A stretch of DNA of 59,302 bases, taken from Muribaculaceae bacterium. GTDB lineage: Bacteria; Bacteroidota; Bacteroidia; Bacteroidales; Muribaculaceae. Location: positions 1-59,302 of the forward strand of contig JAGCRW010000028.1 in NCBI GenBank assembly GCA_017964485.1, given 5' to 3'. Position numbers and translations under genes: made by a program. Of the stretch, positions 17,657-26,922 are shown in pieces; within the stretch, counting starts at the first letter, position 1, and each line of letters starts with the position of its first letter. The notes below the pieces were generated by a model. The model had not been told where the DNA came from, made no database searches, and saw only the letters and a program-made list of their open reading frames with translations.

Positions 17657-20600
17657 TTACTTTGTTCCAAGTAATATGTCGTAGATTGTTGTGATATCAG
17701 AAGCAGTTACAACATCGTCGCCATTTACGTCACCATAGCAACTGGCATATTGGTTATTGCCTAATAGGATGTTGTAGATTTCGGTAATATCGGCGGCTGT
17801 TATTGCTCCATCCATATTAACGTCGGCATCGTCTAAAGGCTGAATATAGAACTGGTTCCACTGGTCTGCATTCATGTAAGCATTGAGGAAACGCGTGGGC
17901 ATATATAGGGTGACAACATTGTTAGCATAGGCAAACACGCCATCACCAAGTTGAATATTGTCGGGATGAACATAGCTGTACATTTTCTGCAATGATATGC
18001 AGCCAAAGAATGCACCGTTTCCCATCACAAATTCTGACGCAGGAAAACGGCAAGTCTTTATTCCTGTTGATAAAAAGGCACTTATACCAATATATTCAAC
18101 TGAGTGGGGGATTTCTATCGAAGTAATATTGTTGCAGCAATAAAAGGCTTCGTTTCCTATAGTCTTTAAACCATCAGGAAAGCTAATTGATGTGAGCAAC
18201 CTCTGATTCTTTGCAAAATAGTCGGGAATCACCTCTACTTTTGGACCAATTGTGATTGCTTCAATCTTTTCACTCTGTGCAAGTTGCAATGAATTAAGCC
18301 TCACAGCATTGTAATTAACACGTTTAAGTGCCGTTAGTCCTTCAGAAAAATTTATGTGTACTTCATTTAAACCTTCGCCTATGGTTAACTCTTCTAGTGC
18401 AGAACTGCCATAAAGTACACCAGCTTCAAGTACTTTTACAGAGTCGGGGATGGCAAAAGTAGTGAGCGAGCGGCAATAGCCAAACGCATTTTCGCCGATG
18501 GAATCTATTTCCTCGCTCAGTTCAATACTGGTCAAACCTGTGGCATAGAACGCATATGTCCCAATTTTGTGAACAGAGACAGGCAACTCCAATTCTCCCA
18601 ATATTTTGTTGTTTCGCAAAAAATAAGCTGGGATAGCCTCTACGTTGTCGCCAATTGTGAGTGATGAAACCTGTGAGAAATTCATGTCAAACTCTTGACA
18701 GTTGGTAGCATAGAACTCTATAGTCGTGGGACGCAGTCTGTTGCCATTGCTGTTGGGACCAAAAGGCATATCGGTGGTCTCCAGTCCTGTGCCAATCACA
18801 ACCGTGCTCAGGCTATTGTTGCCATTAAAAGCATATCTGCCAATCTCTTTTACCGAGTTGGGAATAACAAGCTGTTTTAAGTTATTGTTGGCAAAAGCGT
18901 ATCCTTCAATTGAGACAATTGATTCTGGTATATTAATACTTTGGAGCGCACAATTAGAAAGTACAGACCATTCAAGTCTTGTTAAACTGTTACTTAATTG
19001 AATATTGTCAAGTGATGAGCAATTGGCAAAGGCCTCACTTCCTATTGAAGTAACCGAATTAGGCACAACCACGTTGTTGAGCAGGCTGCAATAACAGAAA
19101 GCTGATTTTCCGATCATTTCCAGTCCTTCGTTAAATGTGACGTTTTGTAGTGAGGAGCATTTGTAGAATGTGGAATCGCAAATTTGTTTTATTAGTATTG
19201 GAATGTCTATTGATGCAAGTTTGGTGCATTTGAAGAACACTGCTTCACCTAATGTATGCAGCGAGTTGGGAAGATTGATTTGAGTAATTGCCGAACAGTT
19301 GCTGAAAACTCCGTTTCCAATCTCTTTGAGGTCAGGGTTAAGGGTAACATCACTCAAGTTCGTACAGTTAGCGAATAGATTGTCGTTTAGTCGTTCAACT
19401 CCAGCAGGGATAGCGATGCTAGTAATGCTCGTGCATCCAGCAAAAGCGCCATCCTCAAGCGTTTCAATTCCAGAGGGTAGGATAATGTCTGTAATTCCGC
19501 TACAATTCGCAAATGCGCCAATGCCAATAGTCTTAATGCCTGAAGGAATCATCACACCATTTAGTGCCTTATTATTCACAAATGCGCTGTCACCAATCGC
19601 AGTAATGTTTAGTGGGAGCACTATGGTGTCAATGCTCAAACCATCAAAACAATGAGCGGGAAACTCATTGGTCGCTGTTACATAGTTTTCAAAATAAGGA
19701 CTGCCGCCTTCAACTATTGAAGCATTTCTTAAATCAAATGATTTTGTGACATTCTGAGCCAAATGTCTTATCCATGCCACATCGTCGCTGTTGAGTGCGC
19801 CGTTTATTTTTATTTCAGGATATAGCATGTCGTAAGGCTCAGGTAGCAGCGATGCCAATGTGCCAGGAATCTCAACCTCAACCACATTTTCTAAAGTGAA
19901 ATTCTCAGGGTATATGTTCACCATCTTGAACTGCTCATCGCTATAGCCTGCAGTAGCAGTGGAGTATGGATTAAGCAGGTCAATGTTGAAGTAACCATCA
20001 TAATTACCGCCCCATCCCCAGTTAACGTGTACCAATCCGTTTTGGTCATAGCCGTCGAGTATAAACTCATGCACTCCACCTAGGCTGTTGATTCCGCCAT
20101 AAATCACAGGGAATGAGTCGCTGATATTCTTATAGATGTCTCGCATCCATTCATCAGTTGAAACAGATTCCTTGTTGGAGAAATAATCTCCACTCTCAAA
20201 TCTGAGATAGTGTTTGAGACCATAAATAGTATTTGAACTCAATGCTGAACTAGAAGTTGAGGTGTAAGTGGTATTAGCTGCCACTCCGGAAGCGAGCATC
20301 AGTTGCGCCACAGCATTAGCTTGCTCTGCATTGTAGCCGTTGGTATAGTCTGCCAGCATATTGTCCCAGTCAAATGAGGTGGTAGCGAAATTCACTGTCA
20401 CCGTCGATGTGGAACCATCGCCATGATGCACGGTCAAGGTTTTTGAGCCACTGCCATATTGAGCTGGGCAGCGATGGTAATACATCACTTGCGCCATAGC
20501 TGTGGCTACACACCCAGTGAGGCTGGGAGCTTGAGTGCCATCAGAGGCTATATATATGGGGCAGGCATTATTGAACGGAGTGCTTTGGTCCCACTTGGTT

Positions 20601-20980
20601 TGGATGAGTGGAGCAACTTCAGGTTTCAATGCTCCAGGCACAGTGCTGTTGACTGTCGCGCCATGTTGAAGAGCAGCATTGGCAGTTTCGAGCCACCATT
20701 TCATGGCATCGGGCATTTCGCCAGACGGAGTGTCAATAGAATAAGCAATTACATTATCTTTTCCACTTTTGTCATTGCCAACAACCACAAAATGGTTGTA
20801 GTTACTTTTCACAACCAGCAAATGAGAAAGCCGCTTAACAACCTTCATCTCGCCACAGGTTTGAGTCTTATGCGATAAGAACTCAGCAGCACATCGAAGT
20901 GCCTTTGCATCATCAGTTTGAGCATGGGCTGTGGCACATGAGAGCAACAAAAAAGCGAAATATAATATTGTTTGTCTCAT
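17657..20980 (-). CDS. Secreted C10 cysteine protease with BspA-type LRRs and dockerin
   Basis: This 1,107-residue protein has a signal peptide (MRQTILYFAFLLLSCATAHA) and a Spi_C-like propeptide region. It is followed by a streptopain/C10 protease domain with catalytic Cys157 (TGCVATAMAQ) and His304 (GGVHEFILDGYD), plus the conserved HVNWGWGG. After about residue 430 come some 20 LRR_5 (BspA-type) repeats, seen as recurring 'IGxxAFxNCxxLxxIxIPxSVxxI' units. A C-terminal dockerin-like pair follows (DVNMDGAITAADI, DVNGDDVVTASDI). The start at 20980 gives the canonical signal peptide; a longer frame from 21016 would overlap the upstream gene. C10 proteases include SpeB, interpain and the Bfp proteases. 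This one is probably extracellular. Confidence 0.9.
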   Translation of the reverse strand: MRQTILYFAFLLLSCATAHAQTDDAKALRCAAEFLSHKTQTCGEMKVVKRLSHLLVVKSNYNHFVVVGNDKSGKDNVIAYSIDTPSGEMPDAMKWWLETANAALQHGATVNSTVPGALKPEVAPLIQTKWDQSTPFNNACPIYIASDGTQAPSLTGCVATAMAQVMYYHRCPAQYGSGSKTLTVHHGDGSTSTVTVNFATTSFDWDNMLADYTNGYNAEQANAVAQLMLASGVAANTTYTSTSSSALSSNTIYGLKHYLRFESGDYFSNKESVSTDEWMRDIYKNISDSFPVIYGGINSLGGVHEFILDGYDQNGLVHVNWGWGGNYDGYFNIDLLNPYSTATAGYSDEQFKMVNIYPENFTLENVVEVEIPGTLASLLPEPYDMLYPEIKINGALNSDDVAWIRHLAQNVTKSFDLRNASIVEGGSPYFENYVTATNEFPAHCFDGLSIDTIVLPLNITAIGDSAFVNNKALNGVMIPSGIKTIGIGAFANCSGITDIILPSGIETLEDGAFAGCTSITSIAIPAGVERLNDNLFANCTNLSDVTLNPDLKEIGNGVFSNCSAITQINLPNSLHTLGEAVFFKCTKLASIDIPILIKQICDSTFYKCSSLQNVTFNEGLEMIGKSAFCYCSLLNNVVVPNSVTSIGSEAFANCSSLDNIQLSNSLTRLEWSVLSNCALQSINIPESIVSIEGYAFANNNLKQLVIPNSVKEIGRYAFNGNNSLSTVVIGTGLETTDMPFGPNSNGNRLRPTTIEFYATNCQEFDMNFSQVSSLTIGDNVEAIPAYFLRNNKILGELELPVSVHKIGTYAFYATGLTSIELSEEIDSIGENAFGYCRSLTTFAIPDSVKVLEAGVLYGSSALEELTIGEGLNEVHINFSEGLTALKRVNYNAVRLNSLQLAQSEKIEAITIGPKVEVIPDYFAKNQRLLTSISFPDGLKTIGNEAFYCCNNITSIEIPHSVEYIGISAFLSTGIKTCRFPASEFVMGNGAFFGCISLQKMYSYVHPDNIQLGDGVFAYANNVVTLYMPTRFLNAYMNADQWNQFYIQPLDDADVNMDGAITAADITEIYNILLGNNQYASCYGDVNGDDVVTASDITTIYDILLGTK

Positions 20981-21002
20981 ATAAGTTTTATGTATAAAGA
21001 AT

Positions 21003-21719
21003 TTAAGGGTAATCATAATAACTCATTGTGCTAAACTTATAATTCCCACCTTCTTGTAATATTATCCTTGACACAAAATTTTCACCAAAGTTATAAGTGT
21101 ATTGCTGCATTATTTCTTTTTTAGAATTATACTCCTGAATTAATCCAGACAAATCCCAGTTGCATATTAAAGACTGCTGATTAGTGTAGAAATTTGTGTC
21201 ATATGAAGATGAAGGTATGACAAATACATAATATTCATCTATTTTGGTTATATAATAATTATTTATGTCACTATTTTTCCATGATACTTCAGATCTTGTA
21301 CATTCTATAGTATTCATGTTGTCCATTATAAATAAAGTGTCGCCAATCTGACAATCATGTAATGCCAATAGGTTAACATAATTTCTCATTTTATGACACT
21401 CTTCAGCAAGATATAAATAGGTATATGCCGATTTGTCAACATTGGCCTGTTGAGCAATTATGATGTCGGAGGAAATTTTCTTCCATTCGTAATCATTTCT
21501 ACAAGAGAACACACTATCAATATTGCCAGTTTTAAAAACAAAAGTAGTATCAAGTTTCATGTCCCTTAAAACAAATTTACTATATAAGCTATCGTTCTGA
21601 GGGGACTTTATTTCAATACATTGAGTCTTGACCTCTTTATTATTGGCAAAAGCATAAAAATTGCCAAAAAGAAAGAAGAAAAAGCAGATAATTATGATGG
21701 CTTTACTAGCTGTGCCCAT
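21003..21719 (-). CDS. Secreted protein of unknown function upstream of the C10 protease
   Basis: This 238-residue protein has a hydrophobic N-terminal signal or anchor (IIIICFFFFLFGNFYAFANN) and a mature part rich in Asp, Asn, Tyr and Ser. I recognise no family. It ends 22 bases before the protease start and is almost certainly in its operon. C10 protease genes of streptococci and Bacteroides often sit beside inhibitor genes, so an inhibitor or export partner is possible, although this protein is larger than known Spi-type inhibitors. Codon use is more AT-rich than that of its neighbours. Confidence 0.5.
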   Translation of the reverse strand: MGTASKAIIIICFFFFLFGNFYAFANNKEVKTQCIEIKSPQNDSLYSKFVLRDMKLDTTFVFKTGNIDSVFSCRNDYEWKKISSDIIIAQQANVDKSAYTYLYLAEECHKMRNYVNLLALHDCQIGDTLFIMDNMNTIECTRSEVSWKNSDINNYYITKIDEYYVFVIPSSSYDTNFYTNQQSLICNWDLSGLIQEYNSKKEIMQQYTYNFGENFVSRIILQEGGNYKFSTMSYYDYP

Positions 21720-21788
21720 AACAATTACAAATACTTAGACAACAAATAATCTTAATAACAAAAACAACCAAAGTAAAACAAATGTTGG

Positions 21789-24215
21789 CTAATCTCCGAG
21801 CAGGATGCTGTAAACCGTTGTTATGTCGGCTGCAGTTATGTCACCGTCGTTGTTTTGGTCACCATTAATTAATGAAGTGGTATCGCCGTTAAGTAGAAAG
21901 TCATATAAAGTTGTCACGTCGGCGGCTGTGACGTCGCCGTCGCCGTTAACGTCACCAGGCAGTGCCGAAGTGATGGGATAGTGTGCCCTGAGCGTTTTTA
22001 ACTGAATAACATGCTCGCCATAATTGCTCTTCACTGGGGTGAACTTAATGAGGTGCAGACTCAGTGGATAGGTGAGCAGGTTGTCAAGTCCTCCCATAGC
22101 GTTGAGGTCGAAATTGAGAGTGTATTCCTGATTTGCCTCAAATCCTGTGTTTTTCCCAAATTCTAGATAGTTGAGCTTGTTTAAAACAGTGTTTCTCACA
22201 TCTATCTGCACATATTGCAGTGGAAGGGAACTTGTGAAAGTTAAATAAATACTGTCAGGGAGACTATAGAAAGTGATGTCCTTAGAAAGCTGGATGTAGG
22301 GGGCACGATTTGAGTTATAGGTGAACGAGAGGTTGCCATCTTCATCAAGGACTAGGTTTTTAGCTCCTGCTCCTTTTAGGGTCCACCCGTCCCAAGTCTG
22401 CTCAATATATTCTTGGTCGCTTATCTCTACAGTTACACTGTCGGTGTCAAGATATTCGCCTATTAAGCAGCTCAATGCAGTTTTTCCGTTCTTGAGTCCC
22501 TTAATATTTCCATTAATGACTGTTGCGATGCTTGGGTCGTCGACAGTCCATGTGAGTTTGGCGCCATCATAGTAGTATTTGTTGCCGTATACTGTGGCGC
22601 TTACCTCAATAGGGAATTCTCGGTTGTCAACATAAATCATGGGCTTCATGGCAATGGAAGGTTGTGCCTCAAGAGTTCTCACGGGAACTGTCGCCGTCAT
22701 TCCATCAAGGTTGGCAGTTAGGATTCCCTCGCCAACGTGCCCGCTAAGATTTAGAGTTGAGCCTTCGGTTGAGCCCATTATCTCATCACACGAAAGGGTG
22801 AAACCTGTCACATTGTCGTTAATGACCTCGCCATATTGGTTGAAGCCAACAATGCGAGGGGTGTATGACGAGTAGATGGGCAGGTCGGCCCTGAAGTCAT
22901 AGAATTGAATTGATGCAATAGTGCTGTCTTGTGGTGCTTCGGTCTCGAGCATCCATCCGCATGCCACGGCGCGTGGGGTACCCTCGGTGGTGGTGTTAAT
23001 AATCTTTCCATCAACCATCATCTCGGCCGAGCCACCAGCATCCATGTTTACCACCTCTGAAATGTCGGGGTAGAGGTCTTTCAAGATTTGGCACATCACA
23101 GCTGTGGGACAACCAGCGCTTGTGCCATAGTATCTGCTTGTGGATTTGTCGATTACAATCATATATAGCTTCTTCCCTGTGGCGTCACAGCCATAGGCGG
23201 TGCGGCTATAAATCATTGAGTTGTAGCTCTCGTCATAGTTGCGCTCAGTTAGTTCGCCATTGTGCATCACGGGGGCGTTGCCCTCTACCATATTTTCAAT
23301 GAATGGGGTTACTTGAGTCTCCTCATTGTAGGTCCATCCGTGGTTGATAGTGATTACATCGCCCTCGGCAAGCGCAGCTAGATAGTCTTTCATCAAGCCA
23401 GTGGCGGTTATGCATGCGTCGTATTCGCCCAGTGTCTGTCTGTCGGCATTTCTAACTATCTTTGCGATAGTAAAGTGCATATCTTGATTCACGAGCCAGT
23501 GGCTACCTTCGTTGAAGGTGAGGTAGAAATTGTCGGCATCGGCAACACCAGTCTCGTTGTAGCCTATCCAGTTGGTCTCAAATTCGCGGGTACGGCTGAA
23601 AGCGGGAGTCCACAGCACGGCGGTGTGAGGCAGGTTGCGGCGGTTCACTGTGTTCAATGGCGCGGCTGCTGCAAGTTTTGGCGAAGATAATGTTCCCCCG
23701 CAGTTGAAATGCCCAAAGTAGAGCGTCTTGTCTTGGCTGATGGCGCAGGCGCCGGTGCGAGAGGGACCGCCGTTCCATGCGTCGGCATTGGTCTCGGTGT
23801 TGAGATACACGCTATCGTTGCGCACCACAGCGCCGAATGGATCACCAAGCTCGAAGTCCATAGTTGGCGAACCATTACCTGTCACGCACCAAAAGTTAGC
23901 GTTGCAAGCCGCTATGGGGCGGCGTGTGGCGGTGCGGTTGCGATTGTATGCATTGGTCAGCAACTCGGTACGTCCCAATGTGTTGTGGCCGATGGTGGTC
24001 TCCACACGGTTATAAGGATTGGTCATGTCGGCTTCAAGCAGATAGACGTTGAGAGGATAATCGGGGATGCGGATGATAGTGTTGTAGATGCCCGGTCCCA
24101 CTTGACGGCGCATGATGGTGTCGGCAGTGTAAATTGTGCCGCCGATGTTGATGCCGGCAGTCATAGTGCAAAGTCCACTAACCAGCAATGTGAGGGTAAG
24201 TAATATCTTTTTCAT
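21789..24215 (-). CDS. Secreted phosphodiester glycosidase (NAGPA-like) with dockerin
   Basis: This 808-residue protein has a signal peptide (MKKILLTLTLLVSGLCTMTA) and a phosphodiester glycosidase domain (NAGPA/DUF2233, about residues 60-420). Typical motifs are ACNANFW, YMIVIDKS, and the MDAGGSAEM signature that corresponds to the D-GGGS core of the family. Such enzymes cleave sugar-phosphodiester bonds, as in uncovering mannose-6-phosphate or processing phosphoglycans. An Ig-like (BIG2-type) region follows (about 430-600), then a beta-rich domain. A C-terminal dockerin-like pair ends the protein (GDVNGDGDVTAADV, GDQNNDGDITAADI). The substrate is unknown. Confidence 0.85.
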   Translation of the reverse strand: MKKILLTLTLLVSGLCTMTAGINIGGTIYTADTIMRRQVGPGIYNTIIRIPDYPLNVYLLEADMTNPYNRVETTIGHNTLGRTELLTNAYNRNRTATRRPIAACNANFWCVTGNGSPTMDFELGDPFGAVVRNDSVYLNTETNADAWNGGPSRTGACAISQDKTLYFGHFNCGGTLSSPKLAAAAPLNTVNRRNLPHTAVLWTPAFSRTREFETNWIGYNETGVADADNFYLTFNEGSHWLVNQDMHFTIAKIVRNADRQTLGEYDACITATGLMKDYLAALAEGDVITINHGWTYNEETQVTPFIENMVEGNAPVMHNGELTERNYDESYNSMIYSRTAYGCDATGKKLYMIVIDKSTSRYYGTSAGCPTAVMCQILKDLYPDISEVVNMDAGGSAEMMVDGKIINTTTEGTPRAVACGWMLETEAPQDSTIASIQFYDFRADLPIYSSYTPRIVGFNQYGEVINDNVTGFTLSCDEIMGSTEGSTLNLSGHVGEGILTANLDGMTATVPVRTLEAQPSIAMKPMIYVDNREFPIEVSATVYGNKYYYDGAKLTWTVDDPSIATVINGNIKGLKNGKTALSCLIGEYLDTDSVTVEISDQEYIEQTWDGWTLKGAGAKNLVLDEDGNLSFTYNSNRAPYIQLSKDITFYSLPDSIYLTFTSSLPLQYVQIDVRNTVLNKLNYLEFGKNTGFEANQEYTLNFDLNAMGGLDNLLTYPLSLHLIKFTPVKSNYGEHVIQLKTLRAHYPITSALPGDVNGDGDVTAADVTTLYDFLLNGDTTSLINGDQNNDGDITAADITTVYSILLGD

Positions 24216-24327
24216 AATAATGATGATTTATGTGGTAAAATTAGTAATTAATTTGCGATTAAAGCCAATTTATCAACACATTTTTAAAGAAAAATATAAA
24301 AATAGGGTGTTATTGTGTTTTTTGCAC

Positions 24328-24335
24328 TAACTTTG
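24328..24335 (+). promoter_or_regulatory. -7 box for the beta-propeller lipoprotein
   Basis: TAACTTTG lies 27 bases upstream of the ATG at 24363, in the divergent gap with the phosphodiester glycosidase gene. Confidence 0.5.
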
Positions 24336-24362
24336 CACCCGTATTTTAAGAAATAAATTGTG

Positions 24363-25943
24363 ATGACAAGAAAAAAATGGAGTTTCTTCGTGATTGTGGC
24401 TTTTTTGTTGCTAACAGTCACATTCCCTGCCTGTAAAGGCTTGACAACAAATAATGCTGTAAAAGATTCTGACAGCGTAAAACAAGCAGAAAACGACAAT
24501 GTTATGCTCCCCGACACGGCATTCCAAAGTGTTGAGGATTTGGTATATAACGTGGAAGTGCTCGACACAGTAACGAGTGGCGAGCTCAACAGCCTTGCCG
24601 ACCCATACGATGGCGTTGATGGCATACTTACTTTCAGAGGCGGACCAAAGCGCGATGCGCGCCGTTACAGCGGTACTGTGAAGGGCACGCCAAGCAAGAT
24701 TGTGCGTGATTGGGTAAGTCACACCGCCGTGAAAGGCAAATGGGGTGGAGGCTCAGGATGGACTGGCGAACCAGTCTATATCAAGTGGAGCGACGCTCAG
24801 GTGGAACAATTCAAGAAATCTTCATCAGAGATAACAGCCAACTTCAGCAACGAGGAGATAATCGTAGGGTCGCTGTGTGGAGATGTGTATTTCCTTGACT
24901 ATGCTACAGGCAAACAGAGCCGTAGTCCGCTCGACGTGGGTAATCCCATTAAGGGCTCGGTGTCGCTCGACCCAGCGTTGAACGGCAGTCTTTATGTGGG
25001 GCATGGCATTCCCGAAAATCAGCCATTCGGGCATATAGGAGTTGATCTTAACACTCATCAGATTGCCTACACCTGGGGGCGTGACCCTAAAGCAAAACGT
25101 AATTGGGGCGCCTACGACTCATCGCCAATCGTAGCAGGGCAGTTCCTGTTTTGGCCAGGCGAGAACGGCACCATTTATAAATATGAGCGTCTTGGTAATG
25201 GCAAACTTAAGATGCACAGCGCGTTGCGTTATGTCGTCAAAGGCGATGGCGGCGCAGGCGTAGAGTCAAGTATGGCGGTTTATAAAAACTACGGTTTCGT
25301 GGGTGACAATCACGGCGATATACTATGCATTAACCTCAACACTATGAAGCCCGTGTGGCACTTCGACAACCATGATGACATCGACGGCAGCATAGTGCTT
25401 GAAGTAGAGGATGGTGTGCCTTATCTTTATTGCGGCTGTGAGGTGGACCTACAGGCTGGAGCCGACACGCGCACTCATTTCGTGAAACTTAATGGTCTTA
25501 ACGGCTCGCTGGTGTGGGAATGGTCGGCACCTAGCGCACGCAGTTACCAGGGTGACAAGCATTTTGATGGAGGTCTTTACTGCACGCCTTTGCTTGGTGA
25601 TGGTAACTGCAAGGATATGATTTTTGCCTCATTTAATCAACTTGACGGCAAGGTCAACTCAGAGTTCCTTGCCTTTGATAAAAACACAGGCAAACTTCTT
25701 TACCGCAAGCCACTTAACTTCTACGCATGGTCATCACCTGTGGGATTCTATAATGAGAAGAACGAGTTGTTTGTCGTTATTGGCAATTCAAGCGGACACC
25801 TCTATATGTTCAATGGCAAGACTGGCGACCAGCTCTTTGATGAGGTGCTCTCAAGCAACTTCGAGTCCTCGCCAGTGGTGATAGGTAACACGCTGGTTGT
25901 AGGCGGCCGCGATGGTGGCATCTACCGCTTCCATGTGGAATAA
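24363..25943 (+). CDS. PQQ-type beta-propeller lipoprotein
   Basis: This 526-residue protein has a lipoprotein-like signal (FFVIVAFLLLTVTFPAC) and a PQQ-binding-like/BamB-type eight-bladed propeller, with repeated blades such as GSLCGDVYFLDYATGK, HGDILCINLNTMKPVW and SSGHLYMFNGKTGDQL. It is probably anchored in the periplasm or at the surface as a binding scaffold. No PQQ-dependent dehydrogenase motif is visible. The ATG at 24363 follows a GTG at 24360 that could add one Met. The DUF2461 gene follows after 15 bases in the same operon. Confidence 0.75.
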   Translation: MTRKKWSFFVIVAFLLLTVTFPACKGLTTNNAVKDSDSVKQAENDNVMLPDTAFQSVEDLVYNVEVLDTVTSGELNSLADPYDGVDGILTFRGGPKRDARRYSGTVKGTPSKIVRDWVSHTAVKGKWGGGSGWTGEPVYIKWSDAQVEQFKKSSSEITANFSNEEIIVGSLCGDVYFLDYATGKQSRSPLDVGNPIKGSVSLDPALNGSLYVGHGIPENQPFGHIGVDLNTHQIAYTWGRDPKAKRNWGAYDSSPIVAGQFLFWPGENGTIYKYERLGNGKLKMHSALRYVVKGDGGAGVESSMAVYKNYGFVGDNHGDILCINLNTMKPVWHFDNHDDIDGSIVLEVEDGVPYLYCGCEVDLQAGADTRTHFVKLNGLNGSLVWEWSAPSARSYQGDKHFDGGLYCTPLLGDGNCKDMIFASFNQLDGKVNSEFLAFDKNTGKLLYRKPLNFYAWSSPVGFYNEKNELFVVIGNSSGHLYMFNGKTGDQLFDEVLSSNFESSPVVIGNTLVVGGRDGGIYRFHVE

Positions 25944-25958
25944 TACTTGTAATTAAAT

Positions 25959-26633
25959 ATGAAATCGCAGAGTAATATACATGATGTTCTCGACTTCTTG
26001 CGATTGCTGGGGGCAAATAATGATCGCGTGTGGTTTAAAGCCAACAAGGAAGCGCTTTTTGACCCCTTGCGCAATGCTTGGGAGCAGGATATGGCTCGCT
26101 TAATTTCACTCATGGCTGAGTGGGACGAGAAAGCGCAGGGACTTGATGTGAAGCAGGCTGTGTATCGCATCTATCGCGACATCCGCTTCTCGCATGACAA
26201 GCGGCCTTATAAGCAGTATTTCAGTGGTGTGATAGGTCGAGGCGGTCGCCACTGTGTTTCAAGCGGTTATTACATCCATTTTGAACCCGACCACCTGATG
26301 CTGTGTGGTGGAGTGTGGTGGCCTGCAAAGGACAAACTTGATGCGCTGCGTCGACTTATTGACGCAGAGCCTGAGGAGTTCACGAAACTGATTACTGACC
26401 CACATATTGCTGAAACAGGTTTTTCCTTTGAGGGCGAGACGCTGAAGAATGTGCCCAAAGAATACCCAAAAGACCATCCACTTGGCGAATATCTCAAGCG
26501 TAAGGAGTATATCTTAGTTAAGCACGTGAATGAGGATTACTTCTCCTGTGATGACTGGGTGCAGCGCGTCAATGACGATTTCATGGTTCTGAAACCCATA
26601 CACGACTTCCTCGACTACGTTTACGACGAATAA
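25959..26633 (+). CDS. DUF2461 (TIGR02453) family protein
   Basis: This 224-residue cytoplasmic protein matches the DUF2461/TIGR02453 family. Motifs are DFLRLLGANNDRVWFKANK near the start, the conserved YRIYRDIRFSHDKRPYK and a GGVWWPAKDKL segment. Members occur widely in Bacteroidota and fungi and have no established activity. Length is normal. It follows the propeller lipoprotein by 15 bases. Confidence 0.85.
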   Translation: MKSQSNIHDVLDFLRLLGANNDRVWFKANKEALFDPLRNAWEQDMARLISLMAEWDEKAQGLDVKQAVYRIYRDIRFSHDKRPYKQYFSGVIGRGGRHCVSSGYYIHFEPDHLMLCGGVWWPAKDKLDALRRLIDAEPEEFTKLITDPHIAETGFSFEGETLKNVPKEYPKDHPLGEYLKRKEYILVKHVNEDYFSCDDWVQRVNDDFMVLKPIHDFLDYVYDE

Positions 26634-26635
26634 TT

Positions 26636-26707
26636 ATGAAAATAATTAAAGACGGAGAATGGCAATATATTGATTATGTTCCTAGAGAGCAATCACAAAT
26701 CATTTGA
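26636..26707 (+). CDS. Very short open frame (23 residues), possible gene remnant
   Basis: Three bases after the DUF2461 stop an ATG opens a 23-codon frame beginning MKIIKDGEWQYI and ending at TGA. It could be a leader peptide, a truncated remnant or chance. The AT-rich 200 bases that follow show no continuing frame that I can recognise. Confidence 0.2.
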   Translation: MKIIKDGEWQYIDYVPREQSQII

Positions 26708-26897
26708 AGTCAAGGATTCGCAAAGATGATATTTTTATGTTTTTGCACGTGCTATCTTGGTTTGCTTGGTGGTGGTTGATCTCTGTTTTGTTAAAATGAT
26801 ATCATTGTTCAATAGCTAATGTGATAGAGTCTTGAAAAATCTCCCAAATCGAAATTTTAATTTTGCAAGAAAATTTTGCAAATTAAAAATCTGATTT

Positions 26898-26905
26898 TAT
26901 TTTTG
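26898..26905 (+). promoter_or_regulatory. -7 box for the UpxY-like gene
   Basis: TATTTTTG matches TAnnTTTG, 18 bases before the ATG at 26923. A second match, TAATTTTG, lies at 26858-26865. Both are followed by GCAAGAAA, so this region carries duplicated promoter-like blocks. Confidence 0.4.
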
Positions 26906-26922
26906 CAAGAAATATAAAAAAT

